A DNA stretch of 64,000 bases, taken from Lewinella sp. W8. Its GTDB lineage: Bacteria; Bacteroidota; Bacteroidia; Chitinophagales; Saprospiraceae. The first letter of the stretch is position 1, and each line of letters begins with the position of its first letter. The position numbers and the translations under genes were made by a program. The notes under the pieces are model-generated. The model searched no databases and was not told where the DNA came from. It worked only from the letters and a program-made list of their open reading frames with translations. The DNA is taken from the NCBI RefSeq assembly GCF_004375085.3, contig NZ_SNAQ03000015.1:62001-126000 (forward strand), in the 5' to 3' direction. Shown here one piece after another: positions 41,949-51,181 of the stretch.

Positions 41949-43034
41949 TTACCGGCGCTCGTATTCCCCAACCTCCAGTTCAAGCCAGGTCCATTCCTTA
42001 CCCTCTACTTCCCAGCTTGCGCGGCAGCGGGTGGGAATACGCACGCCACTTCGCCACTCGGTCCGATCACAACTGACTCTCCAGGGCAGGCGTGGTGCGT
42101 CGTCGGTGGTTTCCTTGAACCGCAGGGCCGTAAACTCGCGGAAGTTGTACTCGTCGTCAAAACAAAAGAGACCTTCACCCCTGACTTCCCCGTGGGTATA
42201 AATGGCCCGGGCGCAATGATCGTCGACGGGTACCCACGCCAACTCCGGACTGAGGGCCAGCGAGGGGCACCAAACGATTTCGGCCAGGAACCGCTGAAGG
42301 GCCGCCTCGTTGATTTGTGGGTTCGGCCCCTCCTTGACCACGGGTATTAGCCCAAGGAGTTTGATCAGCATGTAGCCCTCACCATCTGACCACTTATCTC
42401 TTCCCATGAAGCCCATCAGGGCGTTGAGCCGGACGTCCACGGACCAGTGGAAAGCCGGCGGATTACTGTAGATGCGCTGGGCGGCGCTTCCCTCTGACCA
42501 TTGGGATTGGTCCGGCTTGAGTTTCATTTTCAGGGACTGGGTCAGCCGGACTTCCTGGATGGGAGCTTTTCCCACAAGTCCCGTTCCCATCAACCAATTT
42601 TTCACCGGGAGTGGTAATTCCTTGAGGTCGTCCTGCCCAATTACCCCAGTTACCGACGTGACGGAAGCAGAAAGCTCCTCGGATTCGGCGCTGACCATTA
42701 ACCGGAATTCCTGCTGAGCGAAATACACCACCGACAGCAACAGTATCAACCCGTTGACCAGAGTCCCCGGCCAGGCCACCTTCCAGGCGAGGATAATAAG
42801 GACCTGAGAAAGAATCACGGCCACAAAGGCTCCTACCGGCCAGCGTGGATAATCGGCCCAGAGAAGCACCAGCGTCCCCGCAAACAGGATGCCCGCGAGC
42901 ATCCAGCAAACCCCTTCCCATCGACTTAATTCTAGTGGAAGGTGGACGGCCCCCAATAAATCGTTCGATAGCAGGAAGCCCAAGGTGTGGAGGACAAAGT
43001 GCAGCATTAACAGGATGCTTACGACCGTTTTCAT
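41949..43034 (-). CDS. DUF6544 (DUF6920-like) membrane protein
   Basis: 361 residues from ATG 43034. Four membrane helices (about 1-125), then a soluble domain opening [21 protein letters not shown], the family signature, with [39 protein letters not shown] and RWS-type strands. Function unknown. It is a typical stand-alone gene in Bacteroidota. Confidence 0.82.
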   Translation of the reverse strand: MKTVVSILLMLHFVLHTLGFLLSNDLLGAVHLPLELSRWEGVCWMLAGILFAGTLVLLWADYPRWPVGAFVAVILSQVLIILAWKVAWPGTLVNGLILLLSVVYFAQQEFRLMVSAESEELSASVTSVTGVIGQDDLKELPLPVKNWLMGTGLVGKAPIQEVRLTQSLKMKLKPDQSQWSEGSAAQRIYSNPPAFHWSVDVRLNALMGFMGRDKWSDGEGYMLIKLLGLIPVVKEGPNPQINEAALQRFLAEIVWCPSLALSPELAWVPVDDHCARAIYTHGEVRGEGLFCFDDEYNFREFTALRFKETTDDAPRLPWRVSCDRTEWRSGVRIPTRCRASWEVEGKEWTWLELEVGEYERR

Positions 43035-43128
43035 CAGCAAACATGAAGTTTGATCATCAGCACCAAAATAGGGAGCCCCAACCCTGCGGCGAACTTCAAC
43101 CGTCAACGCAGCAATTGATTATGATCAC

Positions 43129-43626
43129 CTAGTCCATGACGCTTACGACCGCGAAATCCGCCAGTCGCCAAAACCCATCTTCCATGGCCCGTTCCTGCCG
43201 GTAGCCCACCGGAACGGTGGCCAGGTTGTTTTTTTCGTCGCGTAGTCTAACCCCCACGGTATACGTTCCTTCGGGGAAGTCGGCCGGCACCACAAAGCGG
43301 TGGCTTAACCAGTTGTTAAGGTGCAGCTCTCCTACCGTGTTGGCGGAAGAGGCAACGGTGTAATCCTTGGTGGCCGGACCCGAAAAACGAATATCCATCA
43401 CGTAGCGGGCGTTGGGGTCTACGCTTCCGGCGGTGCGCCACTCCATCTGGATGTCCATGGGCCGACCGGCCTCCACCCGCTCCGGCAGGGAAAGGGCGTA
43501 GACATAGTGGCCGATACCGTCAACGGGGCGTTCCGCCACGGCGTCACTCAGGTCAATATTCTGGCGGCCTTCGGAACCGTAGCAGGACCAGAGGCCCCCT
43601 AAAAGTAGTAGAAGAATCAAGCGCAT
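43129..43626 (-). CDS. Hypothetical lipoprotein
   Basis: 165 residues with a lipoprotein signal (MRLILLLLLGGLWSC). The mature part is beta-rich (LPERVEAGRPMDIQMEWRTAG, HRFVVPADFPEGTYTVGVRLRDE), like an Ig-type or carbohydrate-binding sandwich. Family not recognised. It lies about 95 bases upstream of the DUF6544 gene on the same strand. Confidence 0.72.
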   Translation of the reverse strand: MRLILLLLLGGLWSCYGSEGRQNIDLSDAVAERPVDGIGHYVYALSLPERVEAGRPMDIQMEWRTAGSVDPNARYVMDIRFSGPATKDYTVASSANTVGELHLNNWLSHRFVVPADFPEGTYTVGVRLRDEKNNLATVPVGYRQERAMEDGFWRLADFAVVSVMD

Positions 43627-43806
43627 AAATCAAGCGGGCTTTTTCAAGGAAAGGTGATACTCCCCAATAAGTTCGGGCGGGATGCTCCTAGGGTTGGAAC
43701 CGTTACCGGGCGTAATCTGACGTAATGATCATTTAAAGAGGCCGTATGGAGGTGGGGGCGAACAACACTTCTTAGCGCCCAACAATAATACCCTACGAAA
43801 AATGGT

Positions 43807-43814
43807 TACTTTTG
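43807..43814 (+). promoter_or_regulatory. -7 box of the PPIase operon
   Basis: TACTTTTG fits TAnnTTTG. It lies inside the reading frame that opens at 43802, so translation must start later, which supports the ATG at 43856. Confidence 0.55.
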
Positions 43815-43855
43815 CGGTCCCGAAAGGGACTGATTCGGATGAATTGAAACCATGC

Positions 43856-45823
43856 ATGAAGATGATTAAACACTTCATTTTACTGGCCATTTTTTTGGTA
43901 GGCGGCACCACGCTTACCGGTCAAAAAGATAGTGATATCCTGTTTACCGTCGCCGGAGAACCCGTCACGGTGGAGGAGTTCACCTATATATACGCCAAGA
44001 CCAACGGAGACGATGCGGACTTCAGCGAAAGCAGCATCAAAGAGTACCTGGACCTGTACCAGCGCTTTAAACTGAAGGTGGTCCGTGCCAAATCCATGGG
44101 CCTTGATACGGTTGCTGCGTTACAGCAGGAACTGGCGGGCTACCGGCGGCAGTTGGCCGATAACTACCTCGTCAACCGTCAGGTGACCGATCGACTGATC
44201 CAGGAGCTGCATGAACACCAGCAGCAGGACATTGAAATTCAACATATCCTCTTTCAGTTTCGGGGTAATCCGCGTCCGGAGGATACCCTCCGGCTCTTCA
44301 AGCTGGCCAACAGTGTCCGGCAAACCGTGACCATCGACAACTTCGCGGAAAAGGCGCAGCAGTACAGTCAGGATAAGTACAGTAAGGACAAGGGAGGAAA
44401 AATTGGTTTCGTTACCGCTCCCTTCCCGAAAGGATTACACAACCTGGAAGCCGCACTCTACGAAGCACCGGTCAATACCGTAGTGGGTCCCATCCGCACC
44501 GAAGCGGGGTACCACCTGGCCGCCAAAACGGCCAGCCGTCCGGCCCGCGGAGAAATTGAAGCGGCCCACATCATGGTACGCAAACCCGAATCGGGAGATC
44601 CTGCCTCGGTCATTGGCAAGATCAACAAGGCCAAGCTGCTGCTCGACGACGGTACCGATTTCGGGCAGGTGGCCGCTACCTTCAGTGAAGACGACAAGAC
44701 TAAGGACAACGACGGTTACATCGGGTTCTTTGGCATCAACCGCTACGAGCGGGCCATTGAGGATGCGGCCTTTGCCCTCGAAGCCGATGGCGATTACTCC
44801 GATGTCGTGGAAAGTAAAGTCGGCTACCACATCATTAAGCGGATTTCCCGGAAGGGAATACAACCCCTCAACGATGTGCGCGCTCTTTTGGAGAGTAAGA
44901 TCAAGGCCGACGGCCGGTTTGCTGACGCCGAACAACGTATGCTCAATAAAATCAGGACAGGCGATAACGTTACGGAAAATAAGGCTGCCTTCGGTCGCTA
45001 TGCCGCGACCCTGGTGGACTCCACGTTCTTTAACTTTCGCTGGACGCCCATGGCGGTCAAGGGGGAAGTAAGCCTACTCAAGATTGAGGACGACTTCAAC
45101 CGGACCCTAACGGACTTTCAGGAGTACCTGACCAAAAACACCCGCAAGCGGGTTGGTATGGGTCGGACGATGAATGCCTACTCCGTGGCCAACAATCTCT
45201 ACGAGAGTTGGATCGAGGAGCAACTGATGGAATACGCCGAATCCCGTCTGGAAAAGGATTATCCGGAGTTTCGTGCCCTGATGCGGGAATACCGTGAGGG
45301 CATCCTCCTGTTCGAAGCTACCAAGATGGAGGTGTGGGACCGGGCCAGCGAGGATACGCTTGGCCTCCAACAATTCTTCGAAGAACACCGTGAGGATTAC
45401 CGCTGGGGAGAACGGGCAGAAATCACCTCCTACGTCGTCTCTACCGCCGGTGGCCTTGACCCCAAGTCGGTGTACGAGTACGCCCGGACCCACGGTCCGG
45501 ACGCCACCCAGGACGAATTTGGCCGGGCCAGCATGGAGGTGACCACGCGCCCCTACGAACTGAACCGGATGGTGGAATTTGAGGGACTGGAGGCCAAGAA
45601 GGGCAGCCTGACCAAACTCACCAACGACCTGCGGAAGAACCAGGCAACTTTCCACAAGGTGGAGCGGCTCCTTCCCCCCAGGAACAAAGAACTGCGGGAA
45701 GCCCGTGGATACGTGATTGCGGACTTTCAGGACGCCCTCGAAAAGCAGTGGGTCGAAAACCTTCGCAAACAGTACCCGATTAAAGTCAACAAAAAAGCGC
45801 TTGCTAAACTGATCAAATCGTGA
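43856..45823 (+). CDS. Periplasmic PpiC/SurA-type peptidyl-prolyl isomerase
   Basis: 655 residues from ATG 43856. Signal peptide (HFILLAIFLVGGTTLTGQ). Two parvulin domains lie at about 125-225 (EIQHILFQFRGNPRPEDTL, DKGGKIGFVTAPFPKGLHNLE, EAGYHLAAKTASR) and 235-340 (EAAHIMVRKP, DNDGYIGFFGINRYERAIED, KVGYHIIKRISRKG). A long C-terminal half follows. It should fold outer-membrane proteins. First of three co-directional genes; its stop overlaps the next start (GTGA). Confidence 0.9.
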   Translation: MKMIKHFILLAIFLVGGTTLTGQKDSDILFTVAGEPVTVEEFTYIYAKTNGDDADFSESSIKEYLDLYQRFKLKVVRAKSMGLDTVAALQQELAGYRRQLADNYLVNRQVTDRLIQELHEHQQQDIEIQHILFQFRGNPRPEDTLRLFKLANSVRQTVTIDNFAEKAQQYSQDKYSKDKGGKIGFVTAPFPKGLHNLEAALYEAPVNTVVGPIRTEAGYHLAAKTASRPARGEIEAAHIMVRKPESGDPASVIGKINKAKLLLDDGTDFGQVAATFSEDDKTKDNDGYIGFFGINRYERAIEDAAFALEADGDYSDVVESKVGYHIIKRISRKGIQPLNDVRALLESKIKADGRFADAEQRMLNKIRTGDNVTENKAAFGRYAATLVDSTFFNFRWTPMAVKGEVSLLKIEDDFNRTLTDFQEYLTKNTRKRVGMGRTMNAYSVANNLYESWIEEQLMEYAESRLEKDYPEFRALMREYREGILLFEATKMEVWDRASEDTLGLQQFFEEHREDYRWGERAEITSYVVSTAGGLDPKSVYEYARTHGPDATQDEFGRASMEVTTRPYELNRMVEFEGLEAKKGSLTKLTNDLRKNQATFHKVERLLPPRNKELREARGYVIADFQDALEKQWVENLRKQYPIKVNKKALAKLIKS

Positions 45824-46671
45824 GCAAAGCAACTCTGGCGGCGGTAGCCGCTCTGCTACTGGCAACGGCCTGTGGCGGTATTGAAACGGAAGAAGCTGAC
45901 CCCCTGCTTGCCAGGGTACACCAGCGGGAACTCCGGCTTTCCGAACTGGAAGGCATGTTCCCCGCCTCAGCCGACGCCAAAGACAGTTCCAGAATCATCA
46001 CCGCCTTCGTAAACCGGTGGACCAAGGACGCCGTTCTCCAGTGGGAGGCCGAGCGTAACCTCCCCACCGACGCCGGCATCGACCAGCTCGTGCGGGATTA
46101 CCGGGCCAGCCTGGTACGCAGCAACTACGAAGAAGTGTTGGTCAGCATGCGGCTGGACAGCACGATCTCTCAGGAGCAGCTGCAGGAATATTACGAAGCC
46201 AACAAAAACCAGTATCAACTGGAGCGGCCGATCGTGCGTTGTTTCTTTTTACGGGTGCCCTACCCCACTCCGGAAGAAGCTTCGCTACAGGACCTTTGGG
46301 ACAACGGCAAAATCGCCGATACCATGGCCCTGAAAAATTACAGCGAGCGGTTTGCGGAAGTCTCCCTGCTAGATCCGGACGCCTGGTACAGCCTGGACGA
46401 TATTGCCGATCAACTCCCCGAAGGAACCCTGACGGCCAATAACGTGAACTCAAAAAGGGAGTTTTCCCAGCAGGATGGCAGCTTTCGGTATTACTTTCGC
46501 CTTCTGGAACTAAAGCCACGGCTGGAAATTGCTCCCCTGGATTACGTAAAAGACCAGGCCACCAAGGTGATTTTACACAGCCGAAAAATGCGGGTTATTC
46601 AAGAAGCCCGCGAAGAAATATTTGAGCGCGAACTGCGCCGCAACAGCATTGAAACCTTTACCACCTGGTAA
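45820..46671 (+). CDS. SurA-like chaperone lipoprotein without parvulin domain
   Basis: 283 residues from GTG 45820, which overlaps the preceding stop by four bases. Lipobox AALLLATAC near residue 14. RELRLSELEGMFPASADAKDSSRIITAFVNRWTKDAVLQWEAERNL is the N-terminal chaperone part of SurA-like proteins. No parvulin domain is evident. It lies in the middle of the PPIase operon, ten bases before the third gene, and probably acts with the two isomerases in the periplasm. Confidence 0.8.
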   Translation: MSKATLAAVAALLLATACGGIETEEADPLLARVHQRELRLSELEGMFPASADAKDSSRIITAFVNRWTKDAVLQWEAERNLPTDAGIDQLVRDYRASLVRSNYEEVLVSMRLDSTISQEQLQEYYEANKNQYQLERPIVRCFFLRVPYPTPEEASLQDLWDNGKIADTMALKNYSERFAEVSLLDPDAWYSLDDIADQLPEGTLTANNVNSKREFSQQDGSFRYYFRLLELKPRLEIAPLDYVKDQATKVILHSRKMRVIQEAREEIFERELRRNSIETFTTW

Positions 46672-46681
46672 AACAGCATTC

Positions 46682-48094
46682 ATGAAACATTGTATAGCCT
46701 CCTTCGTAGCGATTTTATTCCTTGCTCTTCCCTTGAGCATTCAGGGGCAATCTGCGGTCATCGACCAGGTAATTGCCCGCGTAGGTGGGGAATACATTTT
46801 GCTTTCCCAGCTCGAGGAGCAATTTGCCCTGGCCTCCAGCCAGAGTAACACCCCCCTGCCCCCCGAGGCCCGCTGCCAGATGATGGACCAACTCCTGGTG
46901 GGTAAACTCCTTTATAACCAGTCGAAGCTCGACAGTATCGAGGTCGGAGACGCCGAGGTAGAACAGCAACTCAACGCCCGGATTGACCGTATTCTCGGAT
47001 ACATGGGTGGCAGCATCGAACAGTTCGAAGATTACTACGGACAAACCATTACGGCCACCAAAGAGCAGTTCCGGGAAGACCTCCGGGAACAACTCGCCGT
47101 GGACCGGATTCGGGGCTCCGTCGTCAGCCAGGTGAAGGTCACGCCCGCCGAGGTGATGGCTTTCTTTAACGAGATTCCGCGGGACAGCCTGCCCTACTTC
47201 AACAGTGAGGTGGAAGTTGGGGAAATTGTGGCCATGCCGGAGCCTAACGCAGAGACCAAGGAAGTTACCATTGCCAGACTGGAGGAAATCCGAGAAATGA
47301 TCGTTTCCGGGGAACTGACGTTTGAGGAAGCTGCCAAAAAATACAGTTCGGACGGTTCCGCCCGTGGTGGCGGAGATCTGGGCTGGACCAAACGGGGTAA
47401 GTTCGTTCCCGAATTTGAGGCCGCTGCCTACAACCTGGATCCGGGAGAAATGAGTGGCGTGGTCGAATCCGAATTCGGCTACCACCTCATCAAACTTCAG
47501 GAGCGTCGGGGTAACTCCATCCGGGTCAGCCACATCCTGCTGCAGGCGCCCGTACTGGACGAGGACGTCGAAAAATCCAAGATGTTCCTGGACAGCATCG
47601 CCAACCTCATTCGCGTAGACAGCTTTTCCTTCAGCTTTGCCGTTAAGCGCTTCGGCTTCGACAAGGTCCAGAGTTTCAACAACGACGGACGGATGTCCAA
47701 CGCCGCCAGCGGCAACACCTTCTTCGAAATTGGGGACCTGGACCCCGACATTTACTTCACCATCGACGATATGGAAGTCGGTGACGTAAGTGAAGCCCTG
47801 GAATACAAGGGCCCACGGGGTGAAAAGATGCTGCGCATCATCCAGCTTCAGAGCCGCACGGCGCCGCACCAGGCGACCCTTAAACTTGACTACGCCAAGA
47901 TTCAGGAAGCCACCAAGCAGGCCAAGCAACAGCAGTTCCTGAGTGACTGGATTGAAGAGACCATCGGAAAAACCTTCGTCAAGATCGACGAGCGTTACCA
48001 TCCCTGTCCGTCGGTACAAAACTGGCTCAACGACAGCCGGCAGATCACCGTTGGAAAAGACGGGGATACCATCACGGCCGGAGAAAAACGGTAA
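46682..48094 (+). CDS. SurA-type peptidyl-prolyl isomerase
   Basis: 470 residues from ATG 46682. Signal peptide ends near SIQGQS; then SAVIDQVIARVGGEYILLSQLEEQF, a good SurA N-terminal start. Parvulin-type domain at about 175-285 (LEEIREMIVSGELTFEEAAKKYSSDGSARGGGDLGWTKRG, ESEFGYHLIKLQERRG), then a second, more diverged one (SHILLQAPVLDEDVEKSKMF). Last gene of the operon, closed by a strong terminator. Confidence 0.92.
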   Translation: MKHCIASFVAILFLALPLSIQGQSAVIDQVIARVGGEYILLSQLEEQFALASSQSNTPLPPEARCQMMDQLLVGKLLYNQSKLDSIEVGDAEVEQQLNARIDRILGYMGGSIEQFEDYYGQTITATKEQFREDLREQLAVDRIRGSVVSQVKVTPAEVMAFFNEIPRDSLPYFNSEVEVGEIVAMPEPNAETKEVTIARLEEIREMIVSGELTFEEAAKKYSSDGSARGGGDLGWTKRGKFVPEFEAAAYNLDPGEMSGVVESEFGYHLIKLQERRGNSIRVSHILLQAPVLDEDVEKSKMFLDSIANLIRVDSFSFSFAVKRFGFDKVQSFNNDGRMSNAASGNTFFEIGDLDPDIYFTIDDMEVGDVSEALEYKGPRGEKMLRIIQLQSRTAPHQATLKLDYAKIQEATKQAKQQQFLSDWIEETIGKTFVKIDERYHPCPSVQNWLNDSRQITVGKDGDTITAGEKR

Positions 48095-48118
48095 GCGAAA
48101 CCGAAAAACTGATCTTGC

Positions 48119-48162
48119 ACCGTGGGGTGCCCGTGAACTCCGCGGGCACCCCACGGTTATTT
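48119..48162 (+). terminator. Terminator of the PPIase operon
   Basis: A perfect 15-bp stem (ACCGTGGGGTGCCCG with CGGGCACCCCACGGT) with a nine-base loop, followed by TATTTAGG. It lies 24 bases after the last PPIase gene. Confidence 0.85.
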
Positions 48163-48181
48163 AGGAAACCACCCCTGAGAA

Positions 48182-48703
48182 ATGTCCAGCACTCCCGCTG
48201 CCCTGGAAGCCCTACTCGCCGACCCCGCTCGCTACCTGGCGGGTACCAATCTCAACGTCCGGCTTCCGCTCGGCCAGGGCCTACTCAATACCGTTTTGGA
48301 CGCCCGTCCGGACGACGTTCCCGTAGAGCATTTATCCCTTGAGCCCCTCGGCCACAATCAGTTCATTTTACACCTTGAGGTACAGGCCCCCGTCGTTGGT
48401 CGGGTTCGCCGGGCCATCACCTTTTCCTCCACGGGGACCGTTTCCTTTCCCGATCAGCCCTGGCTCCACCTCGACATCGTGGATGGTTTCAAACTGTTTG
48501 ACAAGCCCATCCTGAAACTCCTCCACGGTCAGCTCGCCGAACGCCTGCCCAAGGGCGTTGAACTGACGACCGATTACCTCCGGGTGCACGTGCCAGCCTT
48601 ACTGACGGCCGCCGACCAGCAGGGGTTGGTGCCGCTCATTCATCAGCTCGCCCTGCGTTCCGAGCCACAGCAACTGATTGTCTCCTTACAGATTAAAGCA
48701 TAA
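48182..48703 (+). CDS. Hypothetical protein
   Basis: Not recognised. 173 residues, no signal or membrane span. Amphipathic beta-strands dominate (HNQFILHLEVQAPVVGRVRRAITF, PWLHLDIVDGFKLFDKPILKLLHGQLAERLPKGVELTTDYLRVHV), with ends reminiscent of lipid-binding or BPI-like folds, though I cannot assign it. It precedes an equally unknown 101-residue gene by six bases; the two form a small operon. Confidence 0.7.
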   Translation: MSSTPAALEALLADPARYLAGTNLNVRLPLGQGLLNTVLDARPDDVPVEHLSLEPLGHNQFILHLEVQAPVVGRVRRAITFSSTGTVSFPDQPWLHLDIVDGFKLFDKPILKLLHGQLAERLPKGVELTTDYLRVHVPALLTAADQQGLVPLIHQLALRSEPQQLIVSLQIKA

Positions 48704-48709
48704 CCCACC

Positions 48710-49015
48710 ATGGCAGACGTTCATCCCGTACTCCAGTACCTGATCCAATCAGAATTTCGTGACCTGGAAGGGGCCAAAATCGAGGGCCAATTGTGCCTCA
48801 CCGACGAAGCGGTCAATCTTGGCCTTGGCGATGTGGTTAGCGGTTTAAAGGCCGGCGGGGTTTCCGGCGGCGACGCTGATCAGGGAGGTTCAGGCAGCGC
48901 ATCTCCCCTACCCGACCCCGGTGTGTTCACCAAAAAAATCCGGGTTTCCAGGTTGAACTACCGGACGGAGACGGGCAAGACGATTGTGGAAATTGAGGCG
49001 GGGATAGAGAAGTAG
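48710..49015 (+). CDS. Hypothetical protein with Gly/Ser-rich linker
   Basis: Not recognised. 101 residues. Two short structured parts, LEGAKIEGQLCLTDEAVNLGLGDVVSGLK and IRVSRLNYRTETGKTIVEIEAGI, are joined by a Gly/Ser/Asp linker of about 25 residues. Six bases after the 173-residue gene and convergent with the RavA-like gene. Confidence 0.65.
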   Translation: MADVHPVLQYLIQSEFRDLEGAKIEGQLCLTDEAVNLGLGDVVSGLKAGGVSGGDADQGGSGSASPLPDPGVFTKKIRVSRLNYRTETGKTIVEIEAGIEK

Positions 49016-49146
49016 GTCACTACGACCGTGTTTATGGCCGCAGGCAGGTGCCTGGCTCATTACGTGGGTGCCGGCACCTGGGCTCCGCCCCCAAACCATC
49101 CTTCGCAAAGGCCAACCAATATTCGGTCATCGCAGGCCGATCGGGA

Positions 49147-50715
49147 TCAGGCAGTGCGATCCGCGTAGGCAAAATGCAATTTCTCCAGCCGCAGGCTAAG
49201 GCCCGCCAATGCTTCCCGCACTTCCTCCAGATTGGCCCGAACCGCCGTGGCGTAGGCTTCCTCAACGAAGAGGTGGGATTCGATGTCCCGCAACTCCTCC
49301 GGACCATTGCTCGCAATGGCCTCCTGCTGCCCGGCAATGTAGGTATTGAGTCGCTCCAGGCGCTCATCCCAGAACTTTTCAAGGATGCGGTGGGGGCGCT
49401 TACGGATCACTTCGGTTCGTTCCACCAGGTGCGTTTTCAGGCGAAAAACCTGATCGGTTCCGTTGAAATTCACCTCAATCGTGTTTTCCCGCGGTCCCTT
49501 CCGTGCCCGGATACGGTTGACCAGGTTTTTATCTTCATCGTAAAAGTTGACGCTACTGAACTCGTCGTTCGTCAGGTTCCGGAACTGGTCAATGGAGACC
49601 AACACACCCCGGAATTGACTCAAATCCTTCTCCAGCTGGTAGTAGCTCTCCGCCACGGGCAGCAACTGTTCCTCCTCAATGGTGTGGCGGATGCGGATTT
49701 CCTGCTCCACGTCCCGTTCAAACTCCCGGACTTCCCGCTTGAGATTTTGCAGGTTGACGGCCACGGAGTAGCCGTGCTTACGAACGGATTCAACGAGCAT
49801 TTCCCGGATGACTTCCTGCTGCTCCGGATTATTCCACAGGCAGTGCTCCATGAGAAAGCAGTCCATGAGGTTGACCCGGTCGCGTCCGTGGAGGAAGGCG
49901 GAGGCCCGCAGGAGTCGGACGACCTTTTTCCAGCGGCGATCGTAAATCCGGATCTGGTTGGCCGCATTATTGGGCTGCTCGTTGTACTGTTCGATCTTGT
50001 ACAACATGAGTTGCAGGGTATTCAGCACCTCCGCCGGCACCTCGACTTCGTCGATCATGGCGGACCAGTCCTCGAGTTCCCGCTCGGTGAGCTTGGTTTC
50101 TTCGGGGATGTCGTCCTGGTAAACGTCTCTGGTGTCGACCACCATTTTGACGAAGTTCTCGTACCGTTTGATGTTGCCCAATTCGAGTCGGATGAGGAAG
50201 CGGTCCCAGATGGGCGCCAGGTTGGCACTGCGGGCGGGCAGTTCGTTGGAGGCCGTGATGATCCCCCGAATTTTCACCTTAATGTCCTCATCTCCGTTGC
50301 GATAAATCTTTTCGTTCAGGATGGTCAGCAGGGCATTCTGGATGGCCGGACCGGCCTTCCAGATTTCGTCGAGGAAAACAATGTTGGCTCCGGGCAGGTA
50401 GCGCTCGGTGAGCCGTTCGTACTTATCCTCCTCCTTGAGTTTTTTGATGGAGATGGGGCCAAAAACCTCGTCGGGGGTAGAGAATTTCGACATGAGGTAC
50501 TCGAAGCTTACTCCATCGCGGAAAGCGTACTTCAATCGGCGGGCGATGAGGCTTTTCCCGACGCCGGGAGGTCCCAGCAGGAAGATGCTTTCTCCCGCCA
50601 CGGCACTCAGCAGGGCGAGGCCTACGGCCCGCTCACGTTCGTAGAGGCCGGCCCCGAGGGCCTCCAGCAGGGATTCCGTGCGCCGACGGAGCGAATTGGT
50701 TGGGGAGGTTGTCAT
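49147..50715 (-). CDS. ravA: RavA-like MoxR-family AAA+ ATPase
   Basis: 522 residues from ATG 50715. Walker A GPPGVGKSLIARRL near 49, Walker B NIVFLDEIWKAGP near 108 and sensor 1 ITASNELPAR. The C-terminal region contains the LARA-like and helical parts of RavA, rich in charged coiled-coil (REVREFERDVEQEIRIRHTIEEEQ). The E. coli partner is ViaA, a VWA protein; no VWA gene is in the window. The gene is converged on by two unknown small genes. Confidence 0.9.
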   Translation of the reverse strand: MTTSPTNSLRRRTESLLEALGAGLYERERAVGLALLSAVAGESIFLLGPPGVGKSLIARRLKYAFRDGVSFEYLMSKFSTPDEVFGPISIKKLKEEDKYERLTERYLPGANIVFLDEIWKAGPAIQNALLTILNEKIYRNGDEDIKVKIRGIITASNELPARSANLAPIWDRFLIRLELGNIKRYENFVKMVVDTRDVYQDDIPEETKLTERELEDWSAMIDEVEVPAEVLNTLQLMLYKIEQYNEQPNNAANQIRIYDRRWKKVVRLLRASAFLHGRDRVNLMDCFLMEHCLWNNPEQQEVIREMLVESVRKHGYSVAVNLQNLKREVREFERDVEQEIRIRHTIEEEQLLPVAESYYQLEKDLSQFRGVLVSIDQFRNLTNDEFSSVNFYDEDKNLVNRIRARKGPRENTIEVNFNGTDQVFRLKTHLVERTEVIRKRPHRILEKFWDERLERLNTYIAGQQEAIASNGPEELRDIESHLFVEEAYATAVRANLEEVREALAGLSLRLEKLHFAYADRTA

Positions 50716-50817
50716 GCCGCTTAAACGCAGGAGCCTCCATTGGGTTTTACGGTTGGGCCGTTCATCTTGCCCTGAGTAGGTGGGTAAGGGAATTTGTATC
50801 GTTACGGGGACAAACAG

Positions 50818-50858
50818 AAAAACGGCTACGGGAGGATGTACCTTCCCCGTAGCCGTTT
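50818..50858 (-). terminator. Terminator of rpsU
   Basis: A 13-bp stem (AAACGGCTACGGG with CCCGTAGCCGTTT) ends on the minus strand in TTTTTCTGTTTG. It lies about 50 bases after the rpsU stop. Confidence 0.85.
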
Positions 50859-50908
50859 CAGACGGCAAAACGCCGAACGGCGCCCGTCAAATATTAAAGC
50901 GCGTGTCT

Positions 50909-51097
50909 TTAGCTCTGGCCGTACTTCTTCAGACGGTAAGCTGCTTTGAGCTTCTCCTTACGGCGCTTGACACTGGGCTTTTTAAACTCCCGACGGTTAC
51001 GCAGTTCACGAATAACGCGGGTGTTGATAGATTTACGCTTGTACCGCTTCAGTGCGCGGTCGATGTTTTCTCCTTCACGGACGTTGATGATCAGCAT
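50909..51097 (-). CDS. rpsU: 30S ribosomal protein bS21
   Basis: 62 residues, very basic. VREGENIDRALKRYKRK near the start and REFKKPSVKRRKEKLKAAYRLKK are the family sequence. bS21 helps recognition of mRNA at initiation; in Bacteroidota it is linked to the masking of the anti-Shine-Dalgarno sequence. Own terminator; single gene. Confidence 0.96.
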   Translation of the reverse strand: MLIINVREGENIDRALKRYKRKSINTRVIRELRNRREFKKPSVKRRKEKLKAAYRLKKYGQS

Positions 51098-51181
51098 TAA
51101 CTACTCCTATTTTTAATTGGAGCGCAAAGATAAGACTAAAATTTCCGTCGGCCAAGCCCATCCACAACTTCCTGCGTTAAT

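Noticed and set aside
46715-48154. 479-residue open frame antisense to the SurA-type gene
   Set aside because: High G+C at codon third positions of the real gene keeps the opposite frame open. The translation has no domain and the plus-strand gene has clear family motifs and a signal peptide.
49048-50724. 558-residue open frame antisense to the RavA-like gene
   Set aside because: Same reason: Walker A and B motifs prove the minus-strand reading; the plus translation has no recognisable feature.
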